Source: Bacteroidales bacterium
GTDB taxonomy: Bacteria > Bacteroidota > Bacteroidia > Bacteroidales > P3
Reading direction: 5' to 3'
Assembly: GCA_024681475.1 (NCBI GenBank)
Contig: JAILAT010000019.1
Span: forward strand, 1 to 42,033
DNA: 42,033 nt
The translations under genes were made by a program, and so were the position numbers. The notes under the pieces were generated by a model. That model was not told where the DNA came from. It worked only from the letters and a program-made list of their open reading frames with translations, and did not search any database. Below are positions 20,848 through 29,678 of this stretch, piece by piece. The stretch's first letter is position 1, and each line of letters begins with the position of its first letter.

Positions 20848-22899
20848 TTATTCTTTGCCAAAAAGGTTCATCCTCACGCCGGCGTAGGCCATGATGCCGT
20901 GCACAGGGCCCCACACCATGGTGGGCTCGAAGGTGTTGCTCCACGGCTGGGTGGCGTCGATGACGGGCACCGGCTGCTTGTAGTTGGTCAGGTTCTCGCC
21001 GCCGATGTATACGGAGAAGTGGCGGAACTCGCGCGTGACCTGCAGATTGAGCTGAGGGAAGGCCGGAAACTCGTCGTCCCACGAAGCGCTGCCGTCGGCG
21101 AGGGTGTAGGGTGTAGGCATGCGGCCGCCTCCGTTGAGCTGCAGGGTGAGGTCGATGCTCCACAGGCCCATGCGGGGCTTCCATGTGGCGGTAACAAGAC
21201 CTTTGTAGCGTGAGGTCAGCGGCTTCTCCATCAGCGTGCCGCCGTAGGTGCACCGCACATCGTTGAGACGAAAGGCGGCAGTGACTTCCAGGTCGTGGCC
21301 AAAGGGATAGGTGGCATCGATCTGCACAGTGTGCGAATAGGAGTCGCCGTTGAGGTCGTCGATGGTGAGGGCCAACGGGTCGCTGTCATAGTCCACTACG
21401 GTCTGGTTGAGGAAGAAGGTGTAGTAGTATTCTGTGTTGATTTTCAGACTCTTGTCGTGGATTGGGATGTAGAATGAGGCGCTGATGCCGTTGTTCCAGG
21501 CCTCTTCCATGTTCATGTTCTGATTGATGGTCAGCTGTCGTCCCGATGCCAGCAGCCAGTGGTGCTCTGCCAGCGGCTGAGGCACACGCCAGCCCTTGCC
21601 CGACGAGGCTCGCAGCGTGAGCCAGTCGGTGGCCACCAATTTGGCATGCAGTCGCGGCGTCCAGAACCAGCCGAACTGCTGATGGTGGTCGGCGCGCAGG
21701 CCGGCCATGACAGTCAGCTTGTAGCTTGGCTTGAAGGTGTATTGAGCAAAGGCACCACCTATCTGGTTGTCAACGGTGTAGGGCATGTTGGGCGCATAGC
21801 CGGCAACGGCACTCAGCGTGCTGTTGTTGTAGCCAATCTGTTCGTCGGATTTCTCCAATATGGCGCTAAGGCCTGTCGAGAGGCTGTGGACGGCGTTGAA
21901 CTCATGCTCCAGAACGAGTTGTGCGTTCAGCGCATTCTCGTCGTAGCCATATTCTTTGGCGCCGAAGGTGCCGCCGAGGTGATAGTTGCTGTAGTTGGCC
22001 ATCAGCGCGATATTGGTGTTGTGTTTCTTGTTGAGCAGGAATGCGTGCTTCATGTAGGCCTCATGCTTCCTGCTGTCGAGCAGCACACGGTAGGGGTTGG
22101 CGGTGTAGCTCGGCAGCTGTCCTCCTTCGCGTTCTTCGCTCATGGTGGCCAGGCCGCCATGAAAAATGTAGCGTCCCTTCATGTATTTCCAGCGATTCTG
22201 CAGGTTATACTGCGCGATGGCCGGAGAGTCGTGCCATCCGTCGTTGTTGTCGTCGTGGTGACCGAAGTCTTTGTCGACATGTGCCAGGATCTCGGTGCTG
22301 AGATGATGGTTCAACTGCTTGTTGGCCACGATGTTGCCTTCTGTTCGCAGCCGGCTGTCGCCGTAGAGGTTCAGCAGCACGCCTTCGGGATCGTCGGGCT
22401 TGAGGTATTCTACGTCAATCTGACCCGTAACGCTTTGGAAGCCATATTTTACCGACGATGTCCCTTTGCTGACGGAGATGTTTTTCATCCAGCTGCCGGG
22501 CACATAGCCTAGCTGGTAGGGCAGGGCGGCGTGGCCCTGCATGGGCAGCCCTTCGATGAGCATCTGCACATATTCGTTGCTGAGACCCAGAAGTTTGATC
22601 TGCTTGGCGCCGACAGCGGCATCGTTGTAGTTGACATCCACGCTGGGATTGGTCACAAAACTCTCGCCCAGGTTGCAGCAGGCGGCACGGAACAGCTCGT
22701 CCTGGCCTATCACTATGCCGTTCTCGGGACCACTGATGCGCGACAGTCCGCTGCTTTTCTTGGTTTGTACCTTGACCGATTCCAACCGGCTGTTTTTCAA
22801 CGAGTCTTGCTGTTGTCCGTAGAGGGCCGACGGGAGGCATAGCAACAGCAAGGCAGTAGCTAATGTGAGACGTTTAGTCTCGATGGTTTTCTTTATCAT
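20848..22899 (-). CDS. TonB-dependent outer-membrane receptor
   Basis: A 683-aa receptor with an N-terminal signal (RLTLATALLLLCLPSALYGQ). The plug domain follows (LESVKVQTKKSSGLSRISGPENGIVIGQDELFRAACCNLGESFVTNPSVDV, then QIKLLGLSNEYVQMLIEGLPMQGHAA), then a 22-strand-type barrel ending in YAGVRMNLFGKE. There is no N-terminal carboxypeptidase-like domain and no SusC signature, so it is closer to metal or siderophore receptors. Neighbouring HMA, HYC_CC_PP-like and TonB_C genes suggest a thiophilic metal such as copper (inference). The 77-bp gap upstream may hold its own promoter: CATCTTTG at 22950-22957 on the minus strand is one mismatch from the -7 consensus. Confidence 0.92.
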   Translation of the reverse strand: MIKKTIETKRLTLATALLLLCLPSALYGQQQDSLKNSRLESVKVQTKKSSGLSRISGPENGIVIGQDELFRAACCNLGESFVTNPSVDVNYNDAAVGAKQIKLLGLSNEYVQMLIEGLPMQGHAALPYQLGYVPGSWMKNISVSKGTSSVKYGFQSVTGQIDVEYLKPDDPEGVLLNLYGDSRLRTEGNIVANKQLNHHLSTEILAHVDKDFGHHDDNNDGWHDSPAIAQYNLQNRWKYMKGRYIFHGGLATMSEEREGGQLPSYTANPYRVLLDSRKHEAYMKHAFLLNKKHNTNIALMANYSNYHLGGTFGAKEYGYDENALNAQLVLEHEFNAVHSLSTGLSAILEKSDEQIGYNNSTLSAVAGYAPNMPYTVDNQIGGAFAQYTFKPSYKLTVMAGLRADHHQQFGWFWTPRLHAKLVATDWLTLRASSGKGWRVPQPLAEHHWLLASGRQLTINQNMNMEEAWNNGISASFYIPIHDKSLKINTEYYYTFFLNQTVVDYDSDPLALTIDDLNGDSYSHTVQIDATYPFGHDLEVTAAFRLNDVRCTYGGTLMEKPLTSRYKGLVTATWKPRMGLWSIDLTLQLNGGGRMPTPYTLADGSASWDDEFPAFPQLNLQVTREFRHFSVYIGGENLTNYKQPVPVIDATQPWSNTFEPTMVWGPVHGIMAYAGVRMNLFGKE

Positions 22900-22976
22900 T
22901 TCTGTCTGTAGATTTTACTTTTGTTTAACAATAACTGCTTTGCGCGACGCAAAGATGGAATTGAAGAAAGTGAAAA

Positions 22977-23342
22977 TCAGACTCTCATAATGATGGAAGG
23001 CACGAAGGTGCCTAGGGGAGGTGAGAAGCATGGCTTGGCAAGATATGCTTCCTTGTCGATGGATGGAATGTTGTTCCACGCTGTGCAGGTGGGCATGGGG
23101 GTGGGCGTCTCCAGTTGTGGCGCCGTCACCGAGTCTTCGGCATGACCCCATTCGCTGTCACACAGATGGTAGATGCTGACAGTCATACATTCGCTATCCT
23201 CGTTGCAGCAGCCTTCGTCGAAGGGCAGCAGCAGACTTGTGGTGTTCGAACAACTGCAATGCTGCAACGCCAGGCCGCCGTTGCCGAAGAGCAACAGGAT
23301 CAGGGTGGTGATTGCAATGGCTATGTTCGAAAGGATCTTCAT
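22977..23342 (-). CDS. Small secreted Cys-rich protein, HYC_CC_PP-like
   Basis: A 121-aa protein. After a signal-like segment (SNIAIAITTLILLLFGNGGLA) come ordered motifs QHCSC (Cys29, Cys31), CCNEDSEC (Cys45, Cys46, Cys52) and CFSPPLGTF. This order matches the Bacteroidetes HYC_CC_PP family, whose genes often lie beside TonB-dependent receptors and HMA proteins, as here. Here the first motif is HC rather than HYC. A metal-binding or metal-sensing role is inferred from the cysteines and context. The start at 23342 gives a normal signal peptide; the longer frame to 23474 overlaps the TonB_C gene. Confidence 0.7.
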   Translation of the reverse strand: MKILSNIAIAITTLILLLFGNGGLALQHCSCSNTTSLLLPFDEGCCNEDSECMTVSIYHLCDSEWGHAEDSVTAPQLETPTPMPTCTAWNNIPSIDKEAYLAKPCFSPPLGTFVPSIIMRV

Positions 23343-23353
23343 GCGGATGTAGG

Positions 23354-24097
23354 TTATTCTGTATATCGGAATGTGATGGGTATCCCTGTGGACATACGTG
23401 TAGGCACTCCGTTGAGATGGCCGGGGCGCCATCGCGGCATGGCGTTCATCAGCCGGTGCAGCGCCATCAGGCATTCTTCATCAATATCGGTGGGGTATTT
23501 GATGTCGGACAGCTGACCATTGGCGTTCACGGTGATGTATATCACCACGGTGCCGCAGTAGGTCTCGCTGTTGTAGGGGATATCAAGATGTTGCTCAATG
23601 AATTTCTCCAGAGCCTGGTTGCCGCCGGGAAATTCGGGAAGCGCCGAGTTGACACGGACAGCTCCGGCGGCTGTCATCACGGTGTCGTAGTCCCAATAGC
23701 GCTCATCGAGCACCGGGCGTTTGTCGACTTTGGGTGCTATGAAGTTGATGGGCAGTGTGCTGGTGACGGCGATGGGCCGGCCCGTCATGTCGCGGGCGGG
23801 CTTCCATTTGGGCATTAGCCTCACCACACGCAATGCCTCGGCGTCGAACTCCTCGCCAAGACCTTTGGCTACGGAAGGCGACACCACATTGCCGCCCGTG
23901 TCGATGGTGAGGGTGACATAGACACGTCCCGTGATGCCCGAGTGTTGCTGACTGGTGGGGTACTTCAGATTGTTCATCAGGAAGGTGGCCAAACTGGGGT
24001 CACCGCCGGGGTATTCCGGAGGATGGATCTGCGCTACTGTGCGTGTGAGGGGCATCAGCAGCAGCATCAGGGCGGTGAGGTGCAACAGTCGGTTCAT
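23354..24097 (-). CDS. Secreted protein with two TonB C-terminal-like domains
   Basis: A 247-aa protein with a signal peptide (LHLTALMLLLMPLTRTVAQ) and two tandem TonB_C-type repeats. The first starts PPEYPGGDPSLATFLMNNLKYP and continues GRVYVTLTIDTGGNVVSPSVAKGLGEEFDAEALRVVRLMPKWKPA. The second starts LPEFPGGNQALEKFIEQHLDIP and continues TVVIYITVNANGQLSD with a matching MPRWRPGHLNGVP. There is no Pro-rich spacer or N-terminal inner-membrane anchor apart from the cleavable signal, so it may not transduce energy itself. It lies between sdhB (16 bp upstream) and the HYC_CC_PP-like gene (11 bp downstream). Confidence 0.82.
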   Translation of the reverse strand: MNRLLHLTALMLLLMPLTRTVAQIHPPEYPGGDPSLATFLMNNLKYPTSQQHSGITGRVYVTLTIDTGGNVVSPSVAKGLGEEFDAEALRVVRLMPKWKPARDMTGRPIAVTSTLPINFIAPKVDKRPVLDERYWDYDTVMTAAGAVRVNSALPEFPGGNQALEKFIEQHLDIPYNSETYCGTVVIYITVNANGQLSDIKYPTDIDEECLMALHRLMNAMPRWRPGHLNGVPTRMSTGIPITFRYTE

Positions 24098-24113
24098 GGT
24101 GTGTCGTATGGGT

Positions 24114-24878
24114 TTAGTCGTCGTCGCGGCGGTTGCCGTCGAATAGCGAGGCGATAAATTGACGGTTCAGGCGTGCAATATTCTGACGTTTAATTTGTTT
24201 CGGGCATTCAGCCTCACAGGCCAAGATGTTGGTGCAGCTGCCAAAGCCCAGTTCGTCCATCTTCATCACCATCTTTTTCACTCGCTGGCGTGCTTCGGGC
24301 TGGCCTTGCGGCAGCAGCGAGAGGTGGGCTACTTTGGCACCCACAAACAGCATGGCGCTGGCATTCTTGCAGGCAGCCACACAGGCGCCGCAACCGATGC
24401 ATTCGGCAGCGTCCATGGCTCTGTCGGCCACATCTTTGGGTATGGGGATGCAGTTGGCGTCGGGCACGCCGCCAGTGGTCACACTGATATAGCCGCCGGC
24501 TTGGATGATCTTGTCGAAGGCCGAGCGGTCGACCACAAGGTCGCAAATCACGGGGAAAGCTTTGGCTCGCCAGGGCTCTATCCAGATCTCATCGCCGTCG
24601 CGGAACTTGCGCATGTGCAGCTGGCAGGTGGTCACGCCGTCGTCGTTGCCGTGGGGGCGTCCGTTGATGTAGAGGCCACACATTCCGCAGATGCCTTCAC
24701 GGCAGTCGTTGTCGAAGCATACAGGATGCGCTATTTTGTCGTGGATGAGCTGTTCATTGAGGATGTCGAGCATCTCCAGGAACGAGCAGTCGGGCGAGAT
24801 GTCGTGCACTTTGTAGGTCTCGAATTTGCCTTTGGCTGCTGCGTTCTTTTGCCGCCATATATGGAGTGTAAAGTTCAT
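24114..24878 (-). CDS. sdhB: Succinate dehydrogenase/fumarate reductase iron-sulfur subunit
   Basis: A 254-aa electron-transfer subunit. The N-terminal plant-ferredoxin-like part binds a 2Fe-2S cluster through the cysteines of [18 protein letters not shown] and the later TTCQLHM. The C-terminal part carries the 4Fe-4S and 3Fe-4S ligands in [19 protein letters not shown] and [15 protein letters not shown]. It passes electrons between SdhA and the membrane subunit at the inner-membrane face. The gene order cytochrome b, flavoprotein, iron-sulfur is the Bacteroidetes order. In fermentative Bacteroidales the complex mainly works as fumarate reductase on the route to succinate. Confidence 0.95.
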   Translation of the reverse strand: MNFTLHIWRQKNAAAKGKFETYKVHDISPDCSFLEMLDILNEQLIHDKIAHPVCFDNDCREGICGMCGLYINGRPHGNDDGVTTCQLHMRKFRDGDEIWIEPWRAKAFPVICDLVVDRSAFDKIIQAGGYISVTTGGVPDANCIPIPKDVADRAMDAAECIGCGACVAACKNASAMLFVGAKVAHLSLLPQGQPEARQRVKKMVMKMDELGFGSCTNILACEAECPKQIKRQNIARLNRQFIASLFDGNRRDDD

Positions 24879-24922
24879 ATCTTTGCCGTTATGTTATTGA
24901 TAATGTGTTATTCTGCCTTGGC

Positions 24923-26878
24923 TCAACTCTTGTAGTTTCGTGTCGTTACCTTGGCGTATTCGTAGTGGAGCGGTTCCTTGTGGAGTATCTCTTTGTTGCC
25001 GTGGCCTTGGTATTCCCAGGCGGCCACATACATGAAGTTCTCGTCGTCGCGCATCGTCTCGCCGTCGTCGGTCTGGCTCTCGGTGCGGAAATGGCCGCCG
25101 CACGATTCCTTGCGGTGCAACGCGTCAGCAGTTATCAGACGTGCCAGCTCGAAGTAGTCGGCCAGCCTTAGCGCTTTTTCCATCTCGGGATTGAAGCTTT
25201 CGATACTGCCTGGCACACAGACATCTTTCCAGAATTCTTCTTCCAGCCTGTCTATCTGCTCCTGTGCGGTGGTGAGGCTCTGTTCGTTGCGGCTCATGCC
25301 CACATATTCCCACATGATGCGTCCCAGCGCCTTGTGAAAATGGTCCACAGTCTTGGTGCCGCCAATGGCTAGCAGCTTCTCTTCGCGTTGGCGCACAGCC
25401 TGTTCGGCTTCGTCGAATGCAGTATCTTTTGTGGAGATGTGTCCAATGGTAATCTGGTCGGCCAGATAGTTCTGCAGCGTATAGGGCAGCACGAAATAGC
25501 CGTCCGACAATCCCTGCATCAGCGCCGACGCACCAAGACGGTTGGCGCCGTGGTCGCTGAAATTGGCCTCGCCGGCGGCGAAAAGGCCTGGAATGGTGGT
25601 CTGTAGCTCGTAGTCCACCCACAAGCCGCCCATGGTATAGTGTACGGCCGGGTATATCATCATGGGGGTGTGGTAGGGGTCTTGGTCGGTGATTTTCTGG
25701 TACATCTGGAACAGGTTGCCGTACTTTTGGCGGATGACACGTTCGCCCAATCGGGCAATGGCATCGGCAAAGTCCAGATAGACGGCCAAACCTGTGGGGC
25801 CTACGCCGTAGCCAGCGTCGCAACGCTCTTTGGCTGCGCGTGAGGCAACGTCGCGAGGCACCAGGTTGCCGAAGGCGGGATAGCGTTTCTCAAGATAGTA
25901 GTCGCGGTCTTCTTCGGCAATGTCGGTGGCTTTCTTCTCGCCACGGCGCAGCGCTTCGGCATCCTCCTTTTTCTTGGGCACCCAGATGCGACCGTCGTTG
26001 CGGAGGCTTTCGCTCATCAGCGTCAGCTTCGACTGGTAGTCGCCATGGACGGGGATGCACGTGGGGTGTATCTGCACATAGCAGGGGTTGGCAAAGGCGG
26101 CGCCTTTCTTGTGGCATATCCATGCGGCACTGCCGTTGCTGTTCATGGCGTTGGTGCTCAGGTAGTAGACATTGCCATATCCACCAGTGGCAAGCACCAC
26201 GGCGTGGGCGGCATAGCGCTCCAGCTGGCCGCTGACAAGGTTGCGTACAATGATGCCACGGGCGCGTTCCACACCGTTGTCGTCTTTGATGAGCACCAGC
26301 TCTTCCATCTCACAACGGGTGTGCAATGTCACGCTTCCACGGTTTATCTCACGGCTTAGCGCGCCATAGGCACCCAGCAGCAGCTGCTGGCCCGTCTGGC
26401 CGCGGGCATAGAATGTGCGGCTGACCTGCGCACCGCCGAACGAACGGTTGTCGAGCATTCCGCTATAGTCGCGTGCAAAGGGGACACCCTGTGCCACACA
26501 TTGGTCTATGATGTCGCCGCTCACCTCGGCCAAGCGGTACACGTTGGCCTCGCGGGCTCGGTAGTCGCCGCCTTTGATGGTGTCGCGAAACAGGCGCTCC
26601 ACACTGTCACCGTCGTTCTGGTAGTTCTTGGCAGCGTTGATACCGCCTTGTGCTGCAATGGAATGCGCTCTGCGCGGCGAGTCTTGTATGCAGAAGATAT
26701 CCACATGGAATCCCAAAGCTCCCAGCGAGGCTGCTGCCGACGCACCAGCCAGACCGGTACCCGCCACGATGATGTCGAGTTTCCTCTTGTTGGCGGGGTT
26801 CACCAGCTTCTGGCTGTTCTTGTAGCGAGTCCATTTTTCGGCCAGCGGCCCTTCGGGAATCTTGGCGTCTAGATTCAT
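24923..26878 (-). CDS. sdhA: Succinate dehydrogenase/fumarate reductase flavoprotein subunit
   Basis: A 651-aa FAD enzyme that interconverts fumarate and succinate. It shows the FAD-binding [20 protein letters not shown], the flavinylation segment [15 protein letters not shown] containing the histidine that carries covalent FAD, and the active-site region with [37 protein letters not shown] is characteristic of the Bacteroidetes / epsilon-type enzymes. The C-terminal domain has [24 protein letters not shown] and [10 protein letters not shown]. The length is typical of type B enzymes. It is preceded by sdhC (60 bp) and followed by sdhB (44 bp). Confidence 0.96.
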   Translation of the reverse strand: MNLDAKIPEGPLAEKWTRYKNSQKLVNPANKRKLDIIVAGTGLAGASAAASLGALGFHVDIFCIQDSPRRAHSIAAQGGINAAKNYQNDGDSVERLFRDTIKGGDYRAREANVYRLAEVSGDIIDQCVAQGVPFARDYSGMLDNRSFGGAQVSRTFYARGQTGQQLLLGAYGALSREINRGSVTLHTRCEMEELVLIKDDNGVERARGIIVRNLVSGQLERYAAHAVVLATGGYGNVYYLSTNAMNSNGSAAWICHKKGAAFANPCYVQIHPTCIPVHGDYQSKLTLMSESLRNDGRIWVPKKKEDAEALRRGEKKATDIAEEDRDYYLEKRYPAFGNLVPRDVASRAAKERCDAGYGVGPTGLAVYLDFADAIARLGERVIRQKYGNLFQMYQKITDQDPYHTPMMIYPAVHYTMGGLWVDYELQTTIPGLFAAGEANFSDHGANRLGASALMQGLSDGYFVLPYTLQNYLADQITIGHISTKDTAFDEAEQAVRQREEKLLAIGGTKTVDHFHKALGRIMWEYVGMSRNEQSLTTAQEQIDRLEEEFWKDVCVPGSIESFNPEMEKALRLADYFELARLITADALHRKESCGGHFRTESQTDDGETMRDDENFMYVAAWEYQGHGNKEILHKEPLHYEYAKVTTRNYKS

Positions 26879-26938
26879 ATTGTGAGAGTTTTTTTATCGT
26901 TATATTATATTGTTCTTTAATTATAAATAGACCAATGG

Positions 26939-27805
26939 CTATAGGCCAAAGAATACACCCAGTGTCACCGTTGAGAAGCCCAGGCAGATAATCCACGTGT
27001 AGATGATGCCACACCATTTGATGACGGGTGCATATCTGCGATTGTTCAGTCCGAAGGTCTGAAACAGCGACTCGAAGCCGTGGCGGATGTGAATACCGAC
27101 AAGGGCGAAGAAAAGCAGATAGCAGAGCACAATATGCCACTTGGTGAATTTTTCATGGGCCATGTGATAGAAGTCGGGTTCAGTGTTGATGTTGCGATAC
27201 ACTTGCTGCAGGATTTCGGTGTCTTCCTTCGTCAAGTTGTTGAGCCATACATCACTATTGGTTTTACTGGTGATTTCAAACCACCTGAGCCCTGTCTCGG
27301 TGAACTCTTTGTATTCTCCCTCTTCATCTGCCGTCCATATTGCATCTTCGTTAATGTCCGAATTGTTCAATTCTTCCAGTTTCACCATGTAGAGACCTTC
27401 CACAACGTTCATCTTCACCAGATAGAAGTCGTAAAAATGGAACACCAGGCAGATCAGCAGAAGGCTGCCGGTAATCATCGCCAACTTGGAGGCGGCGGCG
27501 GTGCGGGTGCGGCTCCTCTTGTGGTATCCCACAGGACGTTTCCGGCGGTTGCAGAGCCATAGATAGCTGGCCAGAACTATATGTATGAAAAAGGAGCCGA
27601 ACAGTGCCACTTCCGCCACCTTGACGAGTGGGTTGGTGCCCATAAAGTGGCAGAAAGCCGTATATGCGGCGCCGTCGTCGTGCAGCAGAATGAGCAGGTT
27701 GGCGCTCATATGGAAGAACAGGAACACCACCAGGAAGGAAGCGAAAAGTCCCACCAGCAGTTTCTTGGAGATGGAATGGATTCTGACTATTCTTTCGTGT
27801 GCCAT
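26939..27805 (-). CDS. sdhC: Succinate dehydrogenase/fumarate reductase cytochrome b subunit with an extra hydrophilic insert
   Basis: A 288-aa membrane subunit that anchors the complex, binds heme b and reacts with menaquinone. Hydrophobic helices are at about residues 17-41, 62-84, 107-130, 222-242 and 262-287, the five-helix plan of type B enzymes. His32, His75, His123 and His242 are candidate heme ligands. Between the third and fourth helices lies a charged segment of about 80 residues (about 140-218; it includes NEDAIWTADEEGEYKEFTE and LTKEDTEILQQVYRNI). I recall Bacteroides homologues as about 230 aa with a much shorter loop there. Its start is 25 bp after the PepSY-like gene. Confidence 0.88.
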   Translation of the reverse strand: MAHERIVRIHSISKKLLVGLFASFLVVFLFFHMSANLLILLHDDGAAYTAFCHFMGTNPLVKVAEVALFGSFFIHIVLASYLWLCNRRKRPVGYHKRSRTRTAAASKLAMITGSLLLICLVFHFYDFYLVKMNVVEGLYMVKLEELNNSDINEDAIWTADEEGEYKEFTETGLRWFEITSKTNSDVWLNNLTKEDTEILQQVYRNINTEPDFYHMAHEKFTKWHIVLCYLLFFALVGIHIRHGFESLFQTFGLNNRRYAPVIKWCGIIYTWIICLGFSTVTLGVFFGL

Positions 27806-27830
27806 GAGTCTTTACTGTTATTTGTATATT

Positions 27831-28259
27831 TTACAGAAATGCTTGGAATTTGCCGTTCTTGTTGAATTCCAGTTTGCTGCCGTCGGTGAGCTGCACCTGG
27901 TATTTGGTGTTGGTGCGGATGCCCCACACAATCAGCTGTCCTTCGTAGTAGTCGCTGACAAACTTGTTGAGGGCGGCAGGAAACAGGGTGGTGGGTACGC
28001 CACCATAGCTTTTCACCTCAATCCATTGACCTGCAGCGTTGAACTTGACGATGGAGCCGTCCTCGATCGAGGCTTTGTATTCCACGCGACGACCCTCTTT
28101 GTTCTGCCATGCGTCGACAATAGGGGCGTTGTTCCACGTCTTCTTGATGGTGGTGCGCGCCGTAGCAGGCAGTTTGGTGCTGCTGATCTGCTTGATTTGT
28201 GCCGTGGCTGTCGTTGCCAGTGCCATCATGGCCAACACTATTACTATCAGTTTCTTCAT
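27831..28259 (-). CDS. PepSY-like (DUF2874-type) secreted protein
   Basis: A 142-aa protein with a clear signal peptide (MKKLIVIVLAMMALATTATAQ). The mature part resembles the PepSY-like small periplasmic proteins of Bacteroidetes: LPATARTTIKKTWNNAPIVDAWQNKEGRRVEYKASIEDGSIVKFNAAGQWIEV, followed by a second half-repeat ending QLTDGSKLEFNKNGKFQAF. The two halves each carry the 'G-x-x-x-F/KFN-x-x-G-x-W/F' hairpin. The function is unknown. The start at 28259 gives the signal peptide; a frame reaching 28301 would overlap the stop of pyrC. It lies between pyrC and sdhC in the same direction. Confidence 0.8.
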   Translation of the reverse strand: MKKLIVIVLAMMALATTATAQIKQISSTKLPATARTTIKKTWNNAPIVDAWQNKEGRRVEYKASIEDGSIVKFNAAGQWIEVKSYGGVPTTLFPAALNKFVSDYYEGQLIVWGIRTNTKYQVQLTDGSKLEFNKNGKFQAFL

Positions 28260-28297
28260 GTTGTCTTGGTTTTCTGTATTATCGTTTTTTTTTGATT

Positions 28298-29665
28298 TCA
28301 TTTTTCAAACAGGAGCCGTTGTGCATGGCTCGTGGTCGCCACGCCATCGGCATGGCTGTAGGCAATCTCGCCGTTCACCCATGTTGTCTCCACGCGGCTG
28401 TGGAATGTCTGCCCGTCCAGTGGGCTCCAGCCGCACTTGTAATACAGCGACTCTTTGGTGACTGTCGTGGTTGCCCGTGGGTTGACCATCACCAGGTCGG
28501 CGGCGTAGCCGTCACGGATGAAACCGCGGTTGGCGATGCCGAACAGCTCGGCGGGGTTGTGGCTCATCTTCTCCACCAGCAGGGGCAACCAGGTGCCGAT
28601 CAGCTCGTCGCGTTCTGCCTCCGATTGTGGCGAATGCATGGGCTCCAGCATGGCCAGCAGGTTGTGCTGTATGGAGGGTATGCCGCCAGGAGCGTCGAAG
28701 TAGGGCAGCTGCTTGCTTTCCCAAGTGTGTGGAGCATGGTCCGATCCGATGGTGTCTATCAGCCCGTCGTACAGTGCCGCCCACAGCGCCAGCCGGTCGT
28801 CGCGGCTCTTGATGGCGGGGTTGCACTTGATGAGGTTGCCCAGCTCGGCGTAGTCGCTCTCGTCGAACCACAGGTGGTTGGGTGTCACCTCGGCGGTGAT
28901 GTTTTTCTCTGCCAAGGGCTTGTTGCTCAGCAGGTTCAGCTCGGTGGCTGTGCTGATATGGGCGATGTGCAGCCGGGTGCCGTAGCGGCGTGCGCGTTCA
29001 ATGGCTTTGTAGCTGCTCACATAGCAGGCTTCGGTGGTACGTATCTGGGGGTGCAGCGCTGCGGTCTCACGCTCGGTGCCTTGGCATTCCAGCTTGAAAT
29101 TGTGCAGGTTGGCCTGCACGATGGACTCTTCTTCGCAGTGCGCCACTATCAGTTTCTTGGCTTGTTTGAACAGGCGGTCCAGCACTGCGGGGTCGTTCAC
29201 CAACATGTTGCCGGTGCTGCTGCCCAGGAAGAGTTTGATGGCGGCGTAGCGCGACGGGTCGGCGGCCAGCAGCTCGTCGATGTTGTCGTTGGTGGCACCC
29301 AGCATGAAGCCGTAGTTGGCCATGCTTTTGGCCTGAGCCAGCGCTACTTTCTCATCCAGCAGCTCCATGGTGGTGGTCTGCGGCTTGGTGTTAGGCATAT
29401 CCACAAAGGAGGTCACGCCGCCAGCAACGGCGGCACGGCTCTCACTGGCCATATCGGCTTTCTCGGTGAGGCCGGGCTCGCGGAAATGCACATGGGTGTC
29501 GATCACGCCAGGCAGTATCAGCATACCTTCGGCGTCGATGGTCGTCCACTCGCCGCTGCGCTCCACAGGGGGCAGCAGGGCTATGCGCCCGTCGACGATG
29601 TAGACATCGCCTTGGTGCACAGTGCCTTCGTTGACTATCGTCGCTTTGCTGATATGGTAGTTCAT
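28298..29665 (-). CDS. pyrC: Dihydroorotase
   Basis: A 455-aa zinc amidohydrolase that closes carbamoyl-aspartate to dihydroorotate in pyrimidine synthesis. The metal-binding IDTHVHFREPGLTEKADMAS, VTSFVDMPNTKPQTTT, LHIAHISTATEL and IGSDHAPHTWESKQ are visible, as in class I dihydroorotases. The start at 29665 begins the conserved N-terminus MNYHISKATIVNEG; the 31 extra upstream codons are not conserved-looking and overlap the WG-repeat gene. It follows the WG-repeat gene by 13 bp, so it is probably cotranscribed with it. Confidence 0.95.
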   Translation of the reverse strand: MNYHISKATIVNEGTVHQGDVYIVDGRIALLPPVERSGEWTTIDAEGMLILPGVIDTHVHFREPGLTEKADMASESRAAVAGGVTSFVDMPNTKPQTTTMELLDEKVALAQAKSMANYGFMLGATNDNIDELLAADPSRYAAIKLFLGSSTGNMLVNDPAVLDRLFKQAKKLIVAHCEEESIVQANLHNFKLECQGTERETAALHPQIRTTEACYVSSYKAIERARRYGTRLHIAHISTATELNLLSNKPLAEKNITAEVTPNHLWFDESDYAELGNLIKCNPAIKSRDDRLALWAALYDGLIDTIGSDHAPHTWESKQLPYFDAPGGIPSIQHNLLAMLEPMHSPQSEAERDELIGTWLPLLVEKMSHNPAELFGIANRGFIRDGYAADLVMVNPRATTTVTKESLYYKCGWSPLDGQTFHSRVETTWVNGEIAYSHADGVATTSHAQRLLFEK

Positions 29666-29678
29666 GGTATCGTCGTGA

